Positions 1-11,600 of a stretch of 64,000 bases of DNA are shown here, one piece after another; positions within the stretch are counted from its first letter, which is position 1; each line of letters begins with the position of its first letter. Made by a program: the position numbers and the translations under genes. Below the pieces are notes generated by a model. The model had not been told where the DNA came from and searched no databases. It was given only the letters and a program-made list of their open reading frames with translations. The stretch is from Isoetes taiwanensis (taxonomy: Eukaryota > Streptophyta > Lycopodiopsida > Isoetales > Isoetaceae), in assembly GCA_021234155.1 (NCBI GenBank), contig JAJEKV010000100.1, forward strand, positions 534,116 through 598,115, in the 5' to 3' direction.

Positions 1-2367
1 CATCAACAAAAGCCTTATTGTAGGAGACATTCCCGATCACCAACCGCTTGGTATTAATGTTCTCCCATCCGGTCATGCCACTAAACTCCTGGGATGCCTT
101 TATCTCTAGATCATAGCTTAAAAGGTCTTTGGGAGCCTATTATTCAAAGAATAAAGAAAAAGTCAATAACTACAGAATTACCTCTCCCTAGTCAAGCGTA
201 ATCAAGTATAGCAAACTCGGTCCCTTGCAAGTTCTCATGTTTATTTCTCCACCGCTCTTGTTGCACCTAAATGTGTTTACATGGATCTAGAAAAATTATC
301 GAATTTCATTTGAAGGGCAGTCATCTAGTCAACTGAACTCCATTTGTAAGCCAAAATGTATTGGGGGTCTTGGCTGCAAAATCACATGCTCCTCCAAGCT
401 CAAGCTCTTGCAGTAAATTTGTTTGGAAAGCTATTTATGGGAACCAATCCCCAGCCTACAAGTTTGTCGATATGGATCAATCGAGTCGACCTTCCGGTCA
501 CCCATCTATTCAAAGACTTATTGCCCAATTCCTTTCTTTCATCCTAAACCGCCCCAACACCTCTTCTCTAATGAGCAATATCATTAAAGCTTGGAATTCC
601 ATTTCTCAAAGACTTTCAATTCATCTCTCACGATAAACTTCATTGTGATACCCCTATTTTTTGGAATCCTATTTTAGCTGATCATAGATCCCCGCTCGCC
701 ATCAAACATCCCAAAAATCGTAAGAAATGGCATGAGGTCGGGTTTTACTTCATCGAGATCTGCTTGTTGGAGATAGAATTATCTCTTGGACCGCTTTTTA
801 AAACACATTATTAGGGGTACCTCTTCCGATAGAAAGATCTATTCTCTTATCAAGCCTTTTCTTTCTAATCTTTCTCCTAACTCGGAAAGAGACCCGGGTC
901 TTTGAATGATAAATTTGACTATAAAGTGAAAAAATGTGTACACCGCTATAGCCATCGGTCCTTTTGATAGCAAGGCTATAACTAAATGGGGCATTAATCA
1001 TGATCAGCTTAAAGTTCTTTTCAAGAATGTTTGGAATTCTTATTGCTCTCCTAGAATCTCCTATTTCATATGGCTTGTTGCTAATGGCAGTCTTAACAAT
1101 TTATATTCTATGTCTAAGAGATATCCAAATATCGTGGGCCAACCTGTCCTCTAAATTGTAATGTCTTTGAAGATATGATTCATATCTTTTGCTTTGTGAC
1201 AAGTTGTCCGTTTCCGGATTGGATTGCTGAAAAATTTGGTATTTTGTATGATGGTCATTTTTTTTCTTTCATACAAAAATGACAACTTCAAGAACACACA
1301 TTTTCATTGCTCTTTGGAATATTTGGAAAGCTAGAAACCGTGTTTTGTTTGGAAAGAAAAGGCCCTCTATTTTTTGGATTAAAATGAATTTCCAATTTGA
1401 CTTTGAGACTATTGCCACTGCTTATAAAAATAAAAATATTGGAGCTAACATTGATGTGAACCGGGAGAATCATGGCGCTTTTTAGGGGTTATTATAATTT
1501 ATTTGCTTCCAATCTAAATGTGGTGGACTCTAATGCCTTTCTCTCGGATGATTCTAGAATATCTTAACTTTTTGCGTGGAGAAGGAGCCCGGAAATTTGA
1601 TGATGCTTCGCCTTACACACAAGGTTCCAGAGATAAGGTTATGAAGAATGACTTGGCTACCTCCATGGAATCCTTCCTCATGAAGAAAGGGCACATCAGC
1701 TATCTGAAAGACAGTGAAGATCTTTGGGCATCTATATTCTGCAGGGAAGTGGTACAGATCCACTGTCTTTGGGCTTTTCTGGCCATTAATAATTTCATCC
1801 TCACAGAAAGACAGTTGATCAGATACAGAACCATGTACTACAATCATAAACTCCTAGCTGATCTATATGGTTCCCTTCTGATACTTCTGGAGGACAAGGA
1901 TAAATTTCGGCTCTTCTACACAAACAATTGGGGTCCAAACCAGTACTATTTCGGATCCACGGACCAATTCAATGCCTATTTCAATGATATTTTCTTCTCT
2001 GATCACTGATCCTCATGGCCCCAGCCTACTCCTAAATATGCATCTGCTCTTATCTAATCTTCATCTGGTTTGTTTTTGGGAAAGACTGTACTTTTTGCAG
2101 GTGTTTTTGGTGGGTACAGAGCTTCAGTTTCGTCTTTTTGGGGCTTCATCGAACTGTTCATATCCGAGATCTTACTATCTATTGGCACGTTGTTAACATT
2201 CTGTCCTTCTATTTTGTGCTAGAGCTCATAACTATAATATGAAGCTCTATGTTCATCATCTTTTCAAATGTGCTTCTCTATAAAGCACATTCAAGCTATG
2301 TATCTTGAGATTTTATAATTAATGACAAAACCACCTCTTGCTTTCAAAAAAAAAAAAAAAAAAAAAA
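1..2367 (+). mobile_element. LINE (L1-type) 3' fragment, decayed
   Basis: The window opens inside a LINE reverse transcriptase. The first bases read SLIVGDIPDHQPLG...GHATKLLG, matching the stretch after the catalytic domain that usually ends in YLG. Further on come KFVWKAIYGNQSP (about 410-450), a zf-RVT-like block WNSYCSPRISYFIWLVANG (about 1033-1090) and WNIWKARNRVLFGKK (about 1315-1350), the standard order at the C-terminus of plant L1 elements. Several stops and frame changes separate these blocks. A 163-codon open stretch at 1518-2009 follows; I do not recognise it, and it may be part of the LINE 3' region. A 22-base A-tract (2346-2367) looks like the poly(A) tail and fixes the orientation. 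The 5' part lies outside the window, so truncation cannot be judged. Confidence 0.8.
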
Positions 2368-3480
2368 GATGTTAGCATTGCTTGATCTACTCTAGATGCA
2401 CTATGTGTAGGAATCTCCTTCAGTTTGGATTCCACCTCCTTATATTTGGAGTAGTAGTCAAAACATTTCTCCTCTTCTATTTCTTCTAAAATGGTTTCAT
2501 TAGTAACATCAACACTTATAGTATAAGCATTTCCACAATTCATCCATTCTTCTAAAGCAATGCTTGAGGTATCTTCGCTAATGTTTAAATGCTCATAACC
2601 CATTCCATCAACATACGCTTGATCAGCCTCTATCACCATCACCATCACCATCATCAGGTATGTCTTCTATAGAGGAGCTAGGATTGTTATCATTTCCATC
2701 CCCGTCTCTAGATTGGATATGCACTCGAATTTTAATCTCAATATTTCCATTATCAATATGCAAGTAACTCGTAGACAAATCATGTTGGGCTGAAGCTTGC
2801 ATTTACCATAGCCTACCTAGTAATAATAGATAATTAAACCCTCCACATGCCATTCTCAAAATAACATAGTCCACAAAAGAAGGTTACACCTGCAATTAGT
2901 GTTTTTATTCCCGTAAACATTTTCAATGGTTGGACCCTTCTTTGATCCGCCATTCTAACCATAAAATGCACTGTTGCATGCTTAGGCAATTCTAAAATTT
3001 TCCATATAAACTCATGCATAATGTTAACCCTAGATCCTCCAACTATTGTGCAGAATTTACAACTACCTCTTTATGACTCTTTAACGCAGATGTTAATATC
3101 TTGTGACAACTAGGGGTAAGGGTGAGTGAGGGTCTTTGATCTTCTATCTTGTAATATATCATAAGATGACTCATTGGCTAAATTCAAAACTCTCTTATAC
3201 TTTTTATGGACATCTTTATCCTTGCTTTTAGGTGGTTGTATCTCATTTACAATCTCTCTTACCATTTCAAGTTGAGACAATCCCTTGGTTACTTCAAACA
3301 TCTCTTGTGAATCCATCATCATTGGAATTTTCTGGCATCTGTTCCTTAAACAAATTTCCAAACTCGTTACATTCCCTTTTGTTTTTCTCGGAGCCTTCTT
3401 CAAAATTGTTCTTTAGTCGTTCTTCGAAGCACAGTAAGCACAGCATTACAGATACGAATAAATGAACAAACCGGAATGCA
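2368..3480 (-). mobile_element. Ty3-type retroelement relic (gag and aspartic protease region)
   Basis: On the minus strand, 2834-3019 encodes ELPKHATVHFMVRMADQRRV followed by GIKTLIAGVTF. This resembles the retropepsin neighbourhood of plant Ty3 elements (typically ...RMADQTTxxPVGxxxxLxxxVxGxxF). Charged gag-like stretches lie on both sides (about 2320-2650 and 3110-3540). It is a broken fragment with many breaks and no recognisable LTR, clearly old. It abuts the LINE poly(A) tail on the left and a Copia pol relic on the right. Confidence 0.55.
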
Positions 3481-6430
3481 ATGTTTGTCATTGCATCAAA
3501 CTGCTTGCAGCTATTGGCCAAATCTTCTCTCTTATCGGAAAACAACACAATATTGTTTCTTACTGTACCAAGATATCAAAGAATGATCTATAAAGAAACA
3601 TGCACCACTTCTGGAACAAAAAGTGTCAGGGCAACCTCCCAAATCAGCATCAGCATAACCAACCAACTGTGAACCATCAGAACCTATACCTTGACGAGCA
3701 TATGTCAAAGCATAATTTATAGTGCCTTTAAGATAGCGAAGAACTCGTTTAGCTGCATTCCAGTGCTAACGCCCTAGATTAGACATAAATTGTCCCAATG
3801 TGTTAACAACATAACTTATATCTGGCCTCGTAGCATATGCTAAGTACATTAGAGCACCAACAAGACTTGCATATGGATAGTTATCCATATCAAAACGCTC
3901 GGCTTCTGTTTGAGGACACATCTGCTTAGTCAACTTAACATTAGGCCCCAATGGTGTTAACTGAGGTTTAGCATTAGTCATGTCATATTTATCAAGTAAC
4001 TCAGAAATATATTTTGGTTGACTCAATTTTATGCAACCTTCTTGATGTTCTATTTGAAGCCCAAGACAAGATTTGATAGAACCAAGATCAACCATATCAA
4101 ACGCAGCTCCAAGGTTGGCCTTGCACTTATTAAGAAACGGAAGATCATTCGATACTAAAATAGTATCATCAACATAAAGCGCAATGAAAGTGAAGACATC
4201 ACCAACTTTTTATAATAAAGATTTGCATCAGCAGTAGTGGGTAAGTAACCATCAGAAATAAGAAATGCATGCATCTTTTTATACCAAGCACGTGATGCTT
4301 GTTTTAAACCATACAGAGCTTTCCTTAATTTGCAAACCAAATTCGCTTGACCTGTAACCGTATAACCATCAGGTTGTGCCATATAAATATCTTCTGTAAG
4401 ATCTCCATTTAGAAATGTTGTTTTAACATCCATTTGATGAATATAGAGATTATGATTAACTGCAAATGTTAATAAAGCATGCACAGTTGCAAGACGCACT
4501 ACAGGCGAGAATGTTTCATGATAATCAACTCCAGCAATCTGTCAAAAGTACCATCTGCTTTAGTTTTAACTTGAAAAACCCACTTACATTTTATAGCTTT
4601 ACAACCAGAAGGAAGAGGTACTAAATCCCAAGTGCCTTTACTTATCAAAGAATGATATTCAGCATCCATTGCTTGTTGCCAATGTTCACGTTCATCAGAA
4701 TTTAGAGCATCATGAATAGTAGCAGGCTCAGCAACAGACACAAAAGTATAATAATCACACAAAGTAATTGGAGGACGCCGTCGAGTGTCATGAAATTCTT
4801 GTTGAGACATAACTTTAGAGGATTGTGCAGAATTATCTTCAGGTGATATAGTGTAATGATCATCTAGTGAAATAAAATTTTCATGTAACTGATCAGATAA
4901 ATCTTCATACTCTGCAGAATTATCTTCAGGTGATATAGTGTAATGATCATCTAGTGAAATAAAATTTTCATGTAACTGATCAGATAAATCTTCATACTCT
5001 CCTCCAACACTATCAGGTAAATCCGAGATATCAGATAAAGTAAAAGGTTGATGTGACGGTACTTCCTCAATATCACTCTCATTGAAAATATTTGCATCAG
5101 AATACTCACGAAAATTTGATAGAACATCATGATCATGATCATTAGATTGCGAAGGATATCGGATCATAACATTTTCATTAACAACAGTATCTCTATAGCA
5201 GTATAACACAACCTTTCCAGAAACCAAATCAAATAGTCGATAGGCAGGTGCATTATCAGCATAACCTAAAAAGACAACCTTTTGAGCAACTGGCTGTAAC
5301 TTAGTCCGTTCCTTCTTAGGAATATAAGCATAAGCCTGAGATCCAAATACTTCAAAATGTTCAATTGTAGGTTTTTTTCCATGCCATACCTCAAACGGTG
5401 TTAAACCATCAACAGAAGAAGAAGATATACAATTCTGAACATAAACTACTGTACTTGCTGCTTCAGCCCAAAACTTTACATCCAAACCAGAATGAAGTAA
5501 CATACTTCGAACATCATTTAAAACAGTTCTATTTTTACGCTCAGCAATCCCATTACGTTGTGGTGTATGAGGAACTGTATACTCTCACAAAATACCAGCA
5601 TGAGCACAAAAAGAATCAAACTCATTATTTTTGAATTCACCACCATTGTCACTACGGATACTTTTCAAAGTCTTTTCCTTTTGTAATTCCACCATGACTT
5701 TCCATTTGCAAAATGTAGCAAAAACTTCAAGTTTCTTCTTAAGTGCATAGATGAAACAATAACGTGAATAATCATCAATTATCAGTAGAAAATAAATGGC
5801 ACCACCAAGTGACCGTGGTAAAGGCCCACATAGATCCATATGAACCAACTCTAAGATAAATGATGCATGAGGAGCAACATGATTAAAAGGACGACTACAA
5901 GGTTTACCAAGTACACATGCTTCACAAGGCGCTAATACCGCTCTTGAATCCATCGAAAAACCATGCACAACACCATGTTTTTTCATATGCAACAAGACTG
6001 GAAAAGACGCATGACAAAAACGTCCATGCCACAAATCTCCATCAGAATTTCTTACAGTAAGTGCATAAATTAGATCATCTGTGATCTTATACTCATATAG
6101 ATTGTGATGACGTATACCAGTACCAAGAATCAAGCCATCTTTTAAAAGATAACAAAAGAGTTCATCAAAGTAAATATGAATCCCAATATCAGTTAAGCGA
6201 GAAACTGAAAGTAAATGACGATGTAAGACACCACGGAGAAAATGAATCCCTGAACGAGCTTGTAATGGCAAATCACCAATTCCAAGAATTTGTTGGCGAT
6301 TATCATCACCCATATAAACATACTTCAAAACATGCAAAGGATGATAATTTCTAAGCAAAGATTTCTCAAATACCATGTGTTGAGTAGCACCTATGTCAAC
6401 AAAAGTACACAAAATAAATATAAAATCCAA
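3481..6430 (-). mobile_element. Ty1/Copia pol relic (integrase, RT, RNase H)
   Basis: Read on the minus strand, from high to low coordinates, the order is Copia-like. First comes a protease remnant DIGATQHM (about 6390), then the GAG-pre-integrase block DLWHGRFCHASFPVLLHMKK and CEACVLGK zinc region (about 5900-6050). The integrase core follows with MDLCGPLPRSLGG and SDNGGEF (about 5630-5850), then the linker DALNSDEREHWQQAMDAEY, RT blocks MDVKTTFLNGDLTEDIYM and LYGLKQASRAWY (about 4270-4450), and ASLVGALMYLAYATRPDI (about 3830-3880). RNase H remnants run to about 3540. It is broken by several breaks but still close to consensus, so of middling age. No 3' LTR was found. A gag relic in the same orientation sits at 20.3-21.8 kb, beyond the tandem array. 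Confidence 0.9.
4827..5000 (-). repeat. 87-bp tandem duplication inside Copia pol
   Basis: The segment beginning GCAGAATTATCTTCAGGTG occurs at 4827 and again at 4914 with an 87-bp period. That is 29 codons, so on the minus strand it duplicates a peptide containing YEDLSDQLHENFISLDDHY in frame, in the acidic linker between integrase and RT. Confidence 0.9.
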
Positions 6431-8087
6431 AAGTTTTCTTTTCTCTTCTCTCTCTCTCGCTCTTTTTTTTTTTTTTAAGCTATTTTGCTTTAATTAAGCA
6501 ATATTGGAACATTTGTTTCAATAATTGTTTCAATGAGAAAATAAAGCTCAATACAGGATGTGGCCCTGCTTAAAAAGCACGGTACTTGTTTGCAAAAATC
6601 CAAGTTATGGCAAAGGAGAAAAGCCATAAAATATGTTATTTGATAAGAGATGCTTATGGTGAGGCCGATTATGATGAAAAGGGCCAAGTGTGGCTTTGTA
6701 TAAGTGTGGCTTTGTATAAGGTATGCTATATCCATCGCGGTCTAATTTCTAAAATTATTTTTTAAGACCATGTTCCGGCATTTGGATTTGCTTGGAAAAT
6801 GCACATGGCAATCGTGGCCCTAAAGTATGGCGCCCAAATGGCCGCTTCTGTAATCCCCTGATTGTTCACATAGATCCTATGGCCATTCATGATCAGGATG
6901 CTTAGTTATGGCGGTTCTGCTAAGATAGGTATGTCAGGTTCTGCTAAAATAGGTATGCCAGTAGCCGCTTTTGCATGATGTGGAGAAAAAATCGTGGTAA
7001 GCCTTGGGTTTTATACTTTCTATAAACAAAAATAGAAGGTTGTTCTGCCCTGTAAGGATGATTTCGACCTATGCTACAAGGTTTCTGGCATGTTCTGCTC
7101 TAGCTTATGGCAGTAAAAGTGCAGGTGTTTTACCTTAAGCTCATTGGGTTCTTGCCGGTTTATCTAAGTGATGCATTTTCCGGTGGAGGATAAAGTAGCT
7201 TGACAAGTTACTATGATATCAGCTACTTCTATTCAGACCAATGGAGCAGGAAGTCAAATGGTTAAGCAAAGACAACCTACGACTGATGGGAGCGCAAAAA
7301 ACTCAGGTTTTTATGCATAAAATATTTCCTGTCACATGATGTATAGAAATGTAATGCTGTAAAAAGAGCGTGATCCCAATAGTTCTACAGATTACTATGC
7401 CATTCCTTTTTAGGGATAAATTGTTTACTATATTTTACTTGCTCCAATATGAATGCCTTGATCATAAACGTCTGGTCTAATGGTTCAGAACTGTGATGTT
7501 TAAGCAACTACGGCTATAACAAAGTTTAAAATGAAACGCACTAATTTGCTCAAAACGCACTTCAAAAGGAATCTTTGAAAGATTCCCTAAAATCCCCCCA
7601 AAAATGTCCCTTTTTGTGGTATATTTATGACAAGTGTGACAATTTGAAAATTTTAGGCATCATTTTGGAGGGGGGTGCGAACTTAGCTTCCATTCAAAAT
7701 TGTTTGACATCCCTTTTTGGCCCCCCTAGTTTGGTTTGCGAAATAGTAATATTTTCAAAAACTAAACAAAATAGACATTGGAAAAAACACCAAGCACACT
7801 AAAGTGCCAAAAAGGTATTTAATTCAAAGTTTTCCAAATCAGTACAAAACTATGAACAAAACTGTAAAAAATGCAACACATTTTGGCATGCCTCATTGAA
7901 GCAAACATTTTCACATGAAAGTATGCCTCATTGAACAAACTTACACTTTGAAGCGCAAGTTGGAGTCGAAGACGCTTGCTCTTCGTCTTATATACTTGCT
8001 CTTATTTGCTCATCCATCTTGCTATAGACTTATGTATACCACGATGACAATGCGTGGACATAACGTCTTCAAAATAAATTTCTGGGT

Positions 8088-8396
8088 GGTATAGATTTAT
8101 ACCACAATAGGTAGTGCTGTGCGGATATGACATGCCAGAGAGTTCGCATGGTATAAATTTATACCGCAAGTGGACTTGAGCGGTATAAATTTATACCGCA
8201 AGAGGACTCGAGCGGTATAAATTTATACCGCGAGAGCTCTCTCGATTCACTGCGTGAGCTCTCACGGTATAAATTTATACCGTGAGAGCTCCCTCGTTAT
8301 ACCACGAGAGCTCTCTCGGTATAAATTTATACCGCGAGAGCTCTCTCGGTATAAATTTATACCGCAGAAAACCTTCAGCCAACCAATTTATACACA

Positions 8397-8473
<77 letters not shown>

Positions 8474-8562
8474 ATATACACATAATTACATATATATATC
8501 CGACAAGAAAAGAGAACTCTTGCGGTATAAATCTATACGGAGAAACGGTATAAATTTATACC
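8088..8562. repeat. Cluster of 16-bp perfect palindromes
   Basis: The palindrome GGTATAAATTTATACC occurs at 8150, 8182, 8214, 8266, 8318, 8348 and 8547, with variants at 8088 and 8524 and a near copy at 9254. Spacings are 32, 32, 52, 52 and 30 bp. The joints are themselves palindromic (CGCGAGAGCTCTCTC type). All lie inside the 2.26-kb transposon. Confidence 0.9.
8407..8470. repeat. (TA)n microsatellite
   Basis: An uninterrupted TA run of about 64 bp inside the transposon. Shorter TA tracts follow at about 8572-8625. Confidence 0.95.
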
Positions 8563-8585
8563 GAATTGCATATATATATAAGACT

Positions 8586-8622
<37 letters not shown>

Positions 8623-11600
8623 GCAGTCCAGAGATAAAGTATATATCGTGTAAAATCTTTTGGGGTCTTTCTTGCTCGCCAAAGGGTTTGGCAACTGAAA
8701 ACTACTAAAGTAACACACATAAGGGATAATTTTACACACTTGTTCTTAGTTTTTAGTCTAAAAGTTCTAAAACGGTTCTAAATTTTCTGAGCTTGTAATG
8801 CAATGTTAGAGCATAAAGTAGTCGAATCATGTTGTTATTTCTACTTTTTTTCTCTACATACATGCGAACTTCACTCCAGGCAGCTAAAAAATTGCTACTA
8901 AAGGCAAAGAACTCCAAAGTATTATGGTGACACAGGTGTTTGACTAGAAGGAAACCGCATGGTTTATCCAGAGGAGAGCGAGGAGTAGCAACCCCTCAAG
9001 TTTACCTATTTATTTACAAAATATATAGGAAAGGGTAAGGCGCATTTAATACTTCATCGCCAGAGAAATGTGCATGGTGCCCATCGCTACGATGATGTAA
9101 TTGTGATGAATATGCTCAACATTGCTAAGGAGGTTGACTATCTTTTGAGCATCACCATGTTGTAGATTGGTATGTGCGTTCGAAATACATCTCCCAGAAT
9201 AAAAAGGAGGGCATGTAATCACATGGCTTCATTACTTCAACTTTTGTATCCTCGGTATAAATTTATACTTGCATCATCAACTAAAACTTCAAATTTTAAC
9301 TACAAGACATCGTGGATGTATTGATATTTGTAATACTATGTGATGCAAAAACAATGGTTTGTCATTCAAGAAGTTTGTTCAACCTCCTCCCAATGTGTTT
9401 TAGGGTCCATTAGGATGTTCACCAAAATGGTTGTGAAATAACAAATTTCCCCGCTTTCTAAAACAAAATAATATAAAAACTTTCAGGGACAAGGTACAAA
9501 AGCATCTAATTTCTTCATACGAATTTGCCCCATAGTCAATCTTTGAATTTCATTGTAGTTCTTTCCCCCTCTACAATGGGATTTTTTTTTATGTGTGTTT
9601 TTCCTTAATATTAAGTCTTCTTAAAATGTCTGTTTTCACGAGCAGTTTTATAAATCTTTGGACTAAAGGTAATAAAAGGGCCCTTTTTAGAGGGATTTTA
9701 GAATTTTATAAATTTTCAGAAGGAATCTTCCAAACGCACTTCTTAAATAAGTGCGTTTCATTTTAAACCTTGTTCTATATGGGTTTGCTTGAATGAAATA
9801 AATGGGCTGAGTTTTCTAACTGCAGTAGGATGCAGACTGGTTTGTTAACATGGTTGCACAGATAGGCATCCTGCTGGTGTAAGTCTTATGCAGGATAATG
9901 ATTCACTAGTTTGTGTTATCTGATTAATACTACAGACCTATATGTGCTAGGATGCTTGTAGCATGTCTAGGCATCTATTATTTAAAGCAGCCACTGATTT
10001 ATTCTTACGTGCTTGGATGCTTGTAGCACGTCTATGCATATTATGTCTAAAGCAACAAGGTTTGCTGTTGTAGTTTAAAATGATATAAATGTTTGGATAT
10101 GCTATGAAATTGACTATGGTTATCAAGGTTGCCAGCTAGATTTGGGACTAAGAAATTAGTTCTCGTCTAATGGTAATGCTTGAGACCATAATGCTTGAGA
10201 CCAAATGGGAAATTTAAAATATCGTATTCCGGTTTCCTTTTCTTGTTAAATGTCACCTCGGGGCAAAAGGATACAATTGGTGATCAGCGATAAGTCGAGA
10301 GACCCAATGTACCTTTTGGCCCTTTGCACATTTACCATTATCATGCTAATTGTGTATTGATTGGTCGCAGTACGGGTTCTCTCCTCCAATTGTGTTTATT
10401 TTGTTTGTTAGAGTTGGCTTTAGCTTGAAGGATATGGAATATCGAAAAAAGACATGGACAATGGTTTGGAGTCGTCATCCATTGGAATATGGGCTGCAAT
10501 ATTGACGATCTAACGATTCAAAGTGATTTAGTAAGACAACTATTTTAGATTACTGATACACATGGTAAGATCCTTTTGGCTCAAGTGTATCCATGCCAAG
10601 TTCTGGGCATAATGTTCAAATTATGGTACATAGAGTTTATAGTCTATGTAATCCGCATTATAATTCAATTGAATATTGTAGCGTATGAATTACATCTATT
10701 TTATAATGATTCTAATGAGTAAACAATGGTCTTCAAATTATTTAGGCTTTGGGAAAAGAGGTACTAGTCTAGACCCGGCTTGCCCAGTTTTAGATATTAG
10801 GATGATAATACCGCCAAGGGATTGATCGAGGCAGATCTTGGTCTAGCGTTTGCTAGTTCAGCCGGGTTTTTTAGACACTTCATTTCACTAGGGACACCTG
10901 GTGATGCCTCTCTCCCTTTGCTCTAGGTGATTTTGAAGATTAAACATTTTTGGGAGCTTTCCTTTGCATTTAGTATTTGGTCTTTTGTTTAAATAGACTA
11001 AGCTACATGGTTATTTATGTGCGGGTTGCATATGAGGCTATGCAGATTGCTTATGCCGGTATTCTATTCAGTACCACGTTATGAATAATAATTCATCAAG
11101 AACGTGCATTAATGGCGCGATGTCGTTATTACACATATGGCAATTGCTATATTATGCCACTTGGCTAAAATCCTTAATACAAGGATATTAGGATATTGTT
11201 TGTATGCTTATGCACGATGAAAGGGCAATGTCCAATGTTAAATTGGTCATTGCAAAGAGGAAGTTCCTACTACAAATACATATTGCAAAGAATGAAAGGG
11301 TATGTATTTGCATTAATTACATTCTATATATATGGCTAAATAGCTATAGGGTATGGTATTACCCCCATTGTAATGGTGGGGTCTTGCCATCCCTATAATT
11401 ACGATTTTATATCTGTGGGTCATGTTATACTCTACTAAGGTGGTAGGGTTTTTTTATTTAAGCTATTTTGCTTTAATTAAGCAATATTGGAACATTTGTT
11501 TCAATAATTGTTTCAATGAGAAAATAAAGCTCAATACAGATGTGGCCCCGCTTAAAAGCACCTGTACTTGTTTGCAAAAAGCCAAGTTACTGAAAGGAGA

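Larger units (their letters stand above)
7518..9774. mobile_element. Non-coding TIR DNA transposon inserted in array copy 1
   Basis: Comparison with copies 2-4 gives the empty site CGGCTATATGGG. In copy 1 this is split, with CTATA (or CTAT) duplicated on both sides. The left end reads AACAAAGTTTAAAATGAAAC and the right end, reverse-complemented, AACAAGGTTTAAAATGAAAC. Similarity continues with gaps for roughly 100 bp, through GCACT, GATTCC and AAAATCCC. No transposase is visible, so it is non-autonomous. A 4-5 bp target duplication with AACAA termini does not let me name the superfamily with confidence. Confidence 0.85.

Noticed and set aside
8150-8363. Regular palindromes with spacers resembling a CRISPR array
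   Set aside because: The spacings are filled with related self-complementary sequence rather than unique spacers, the context is a plant nuclear transposon, and no cas genes exist.
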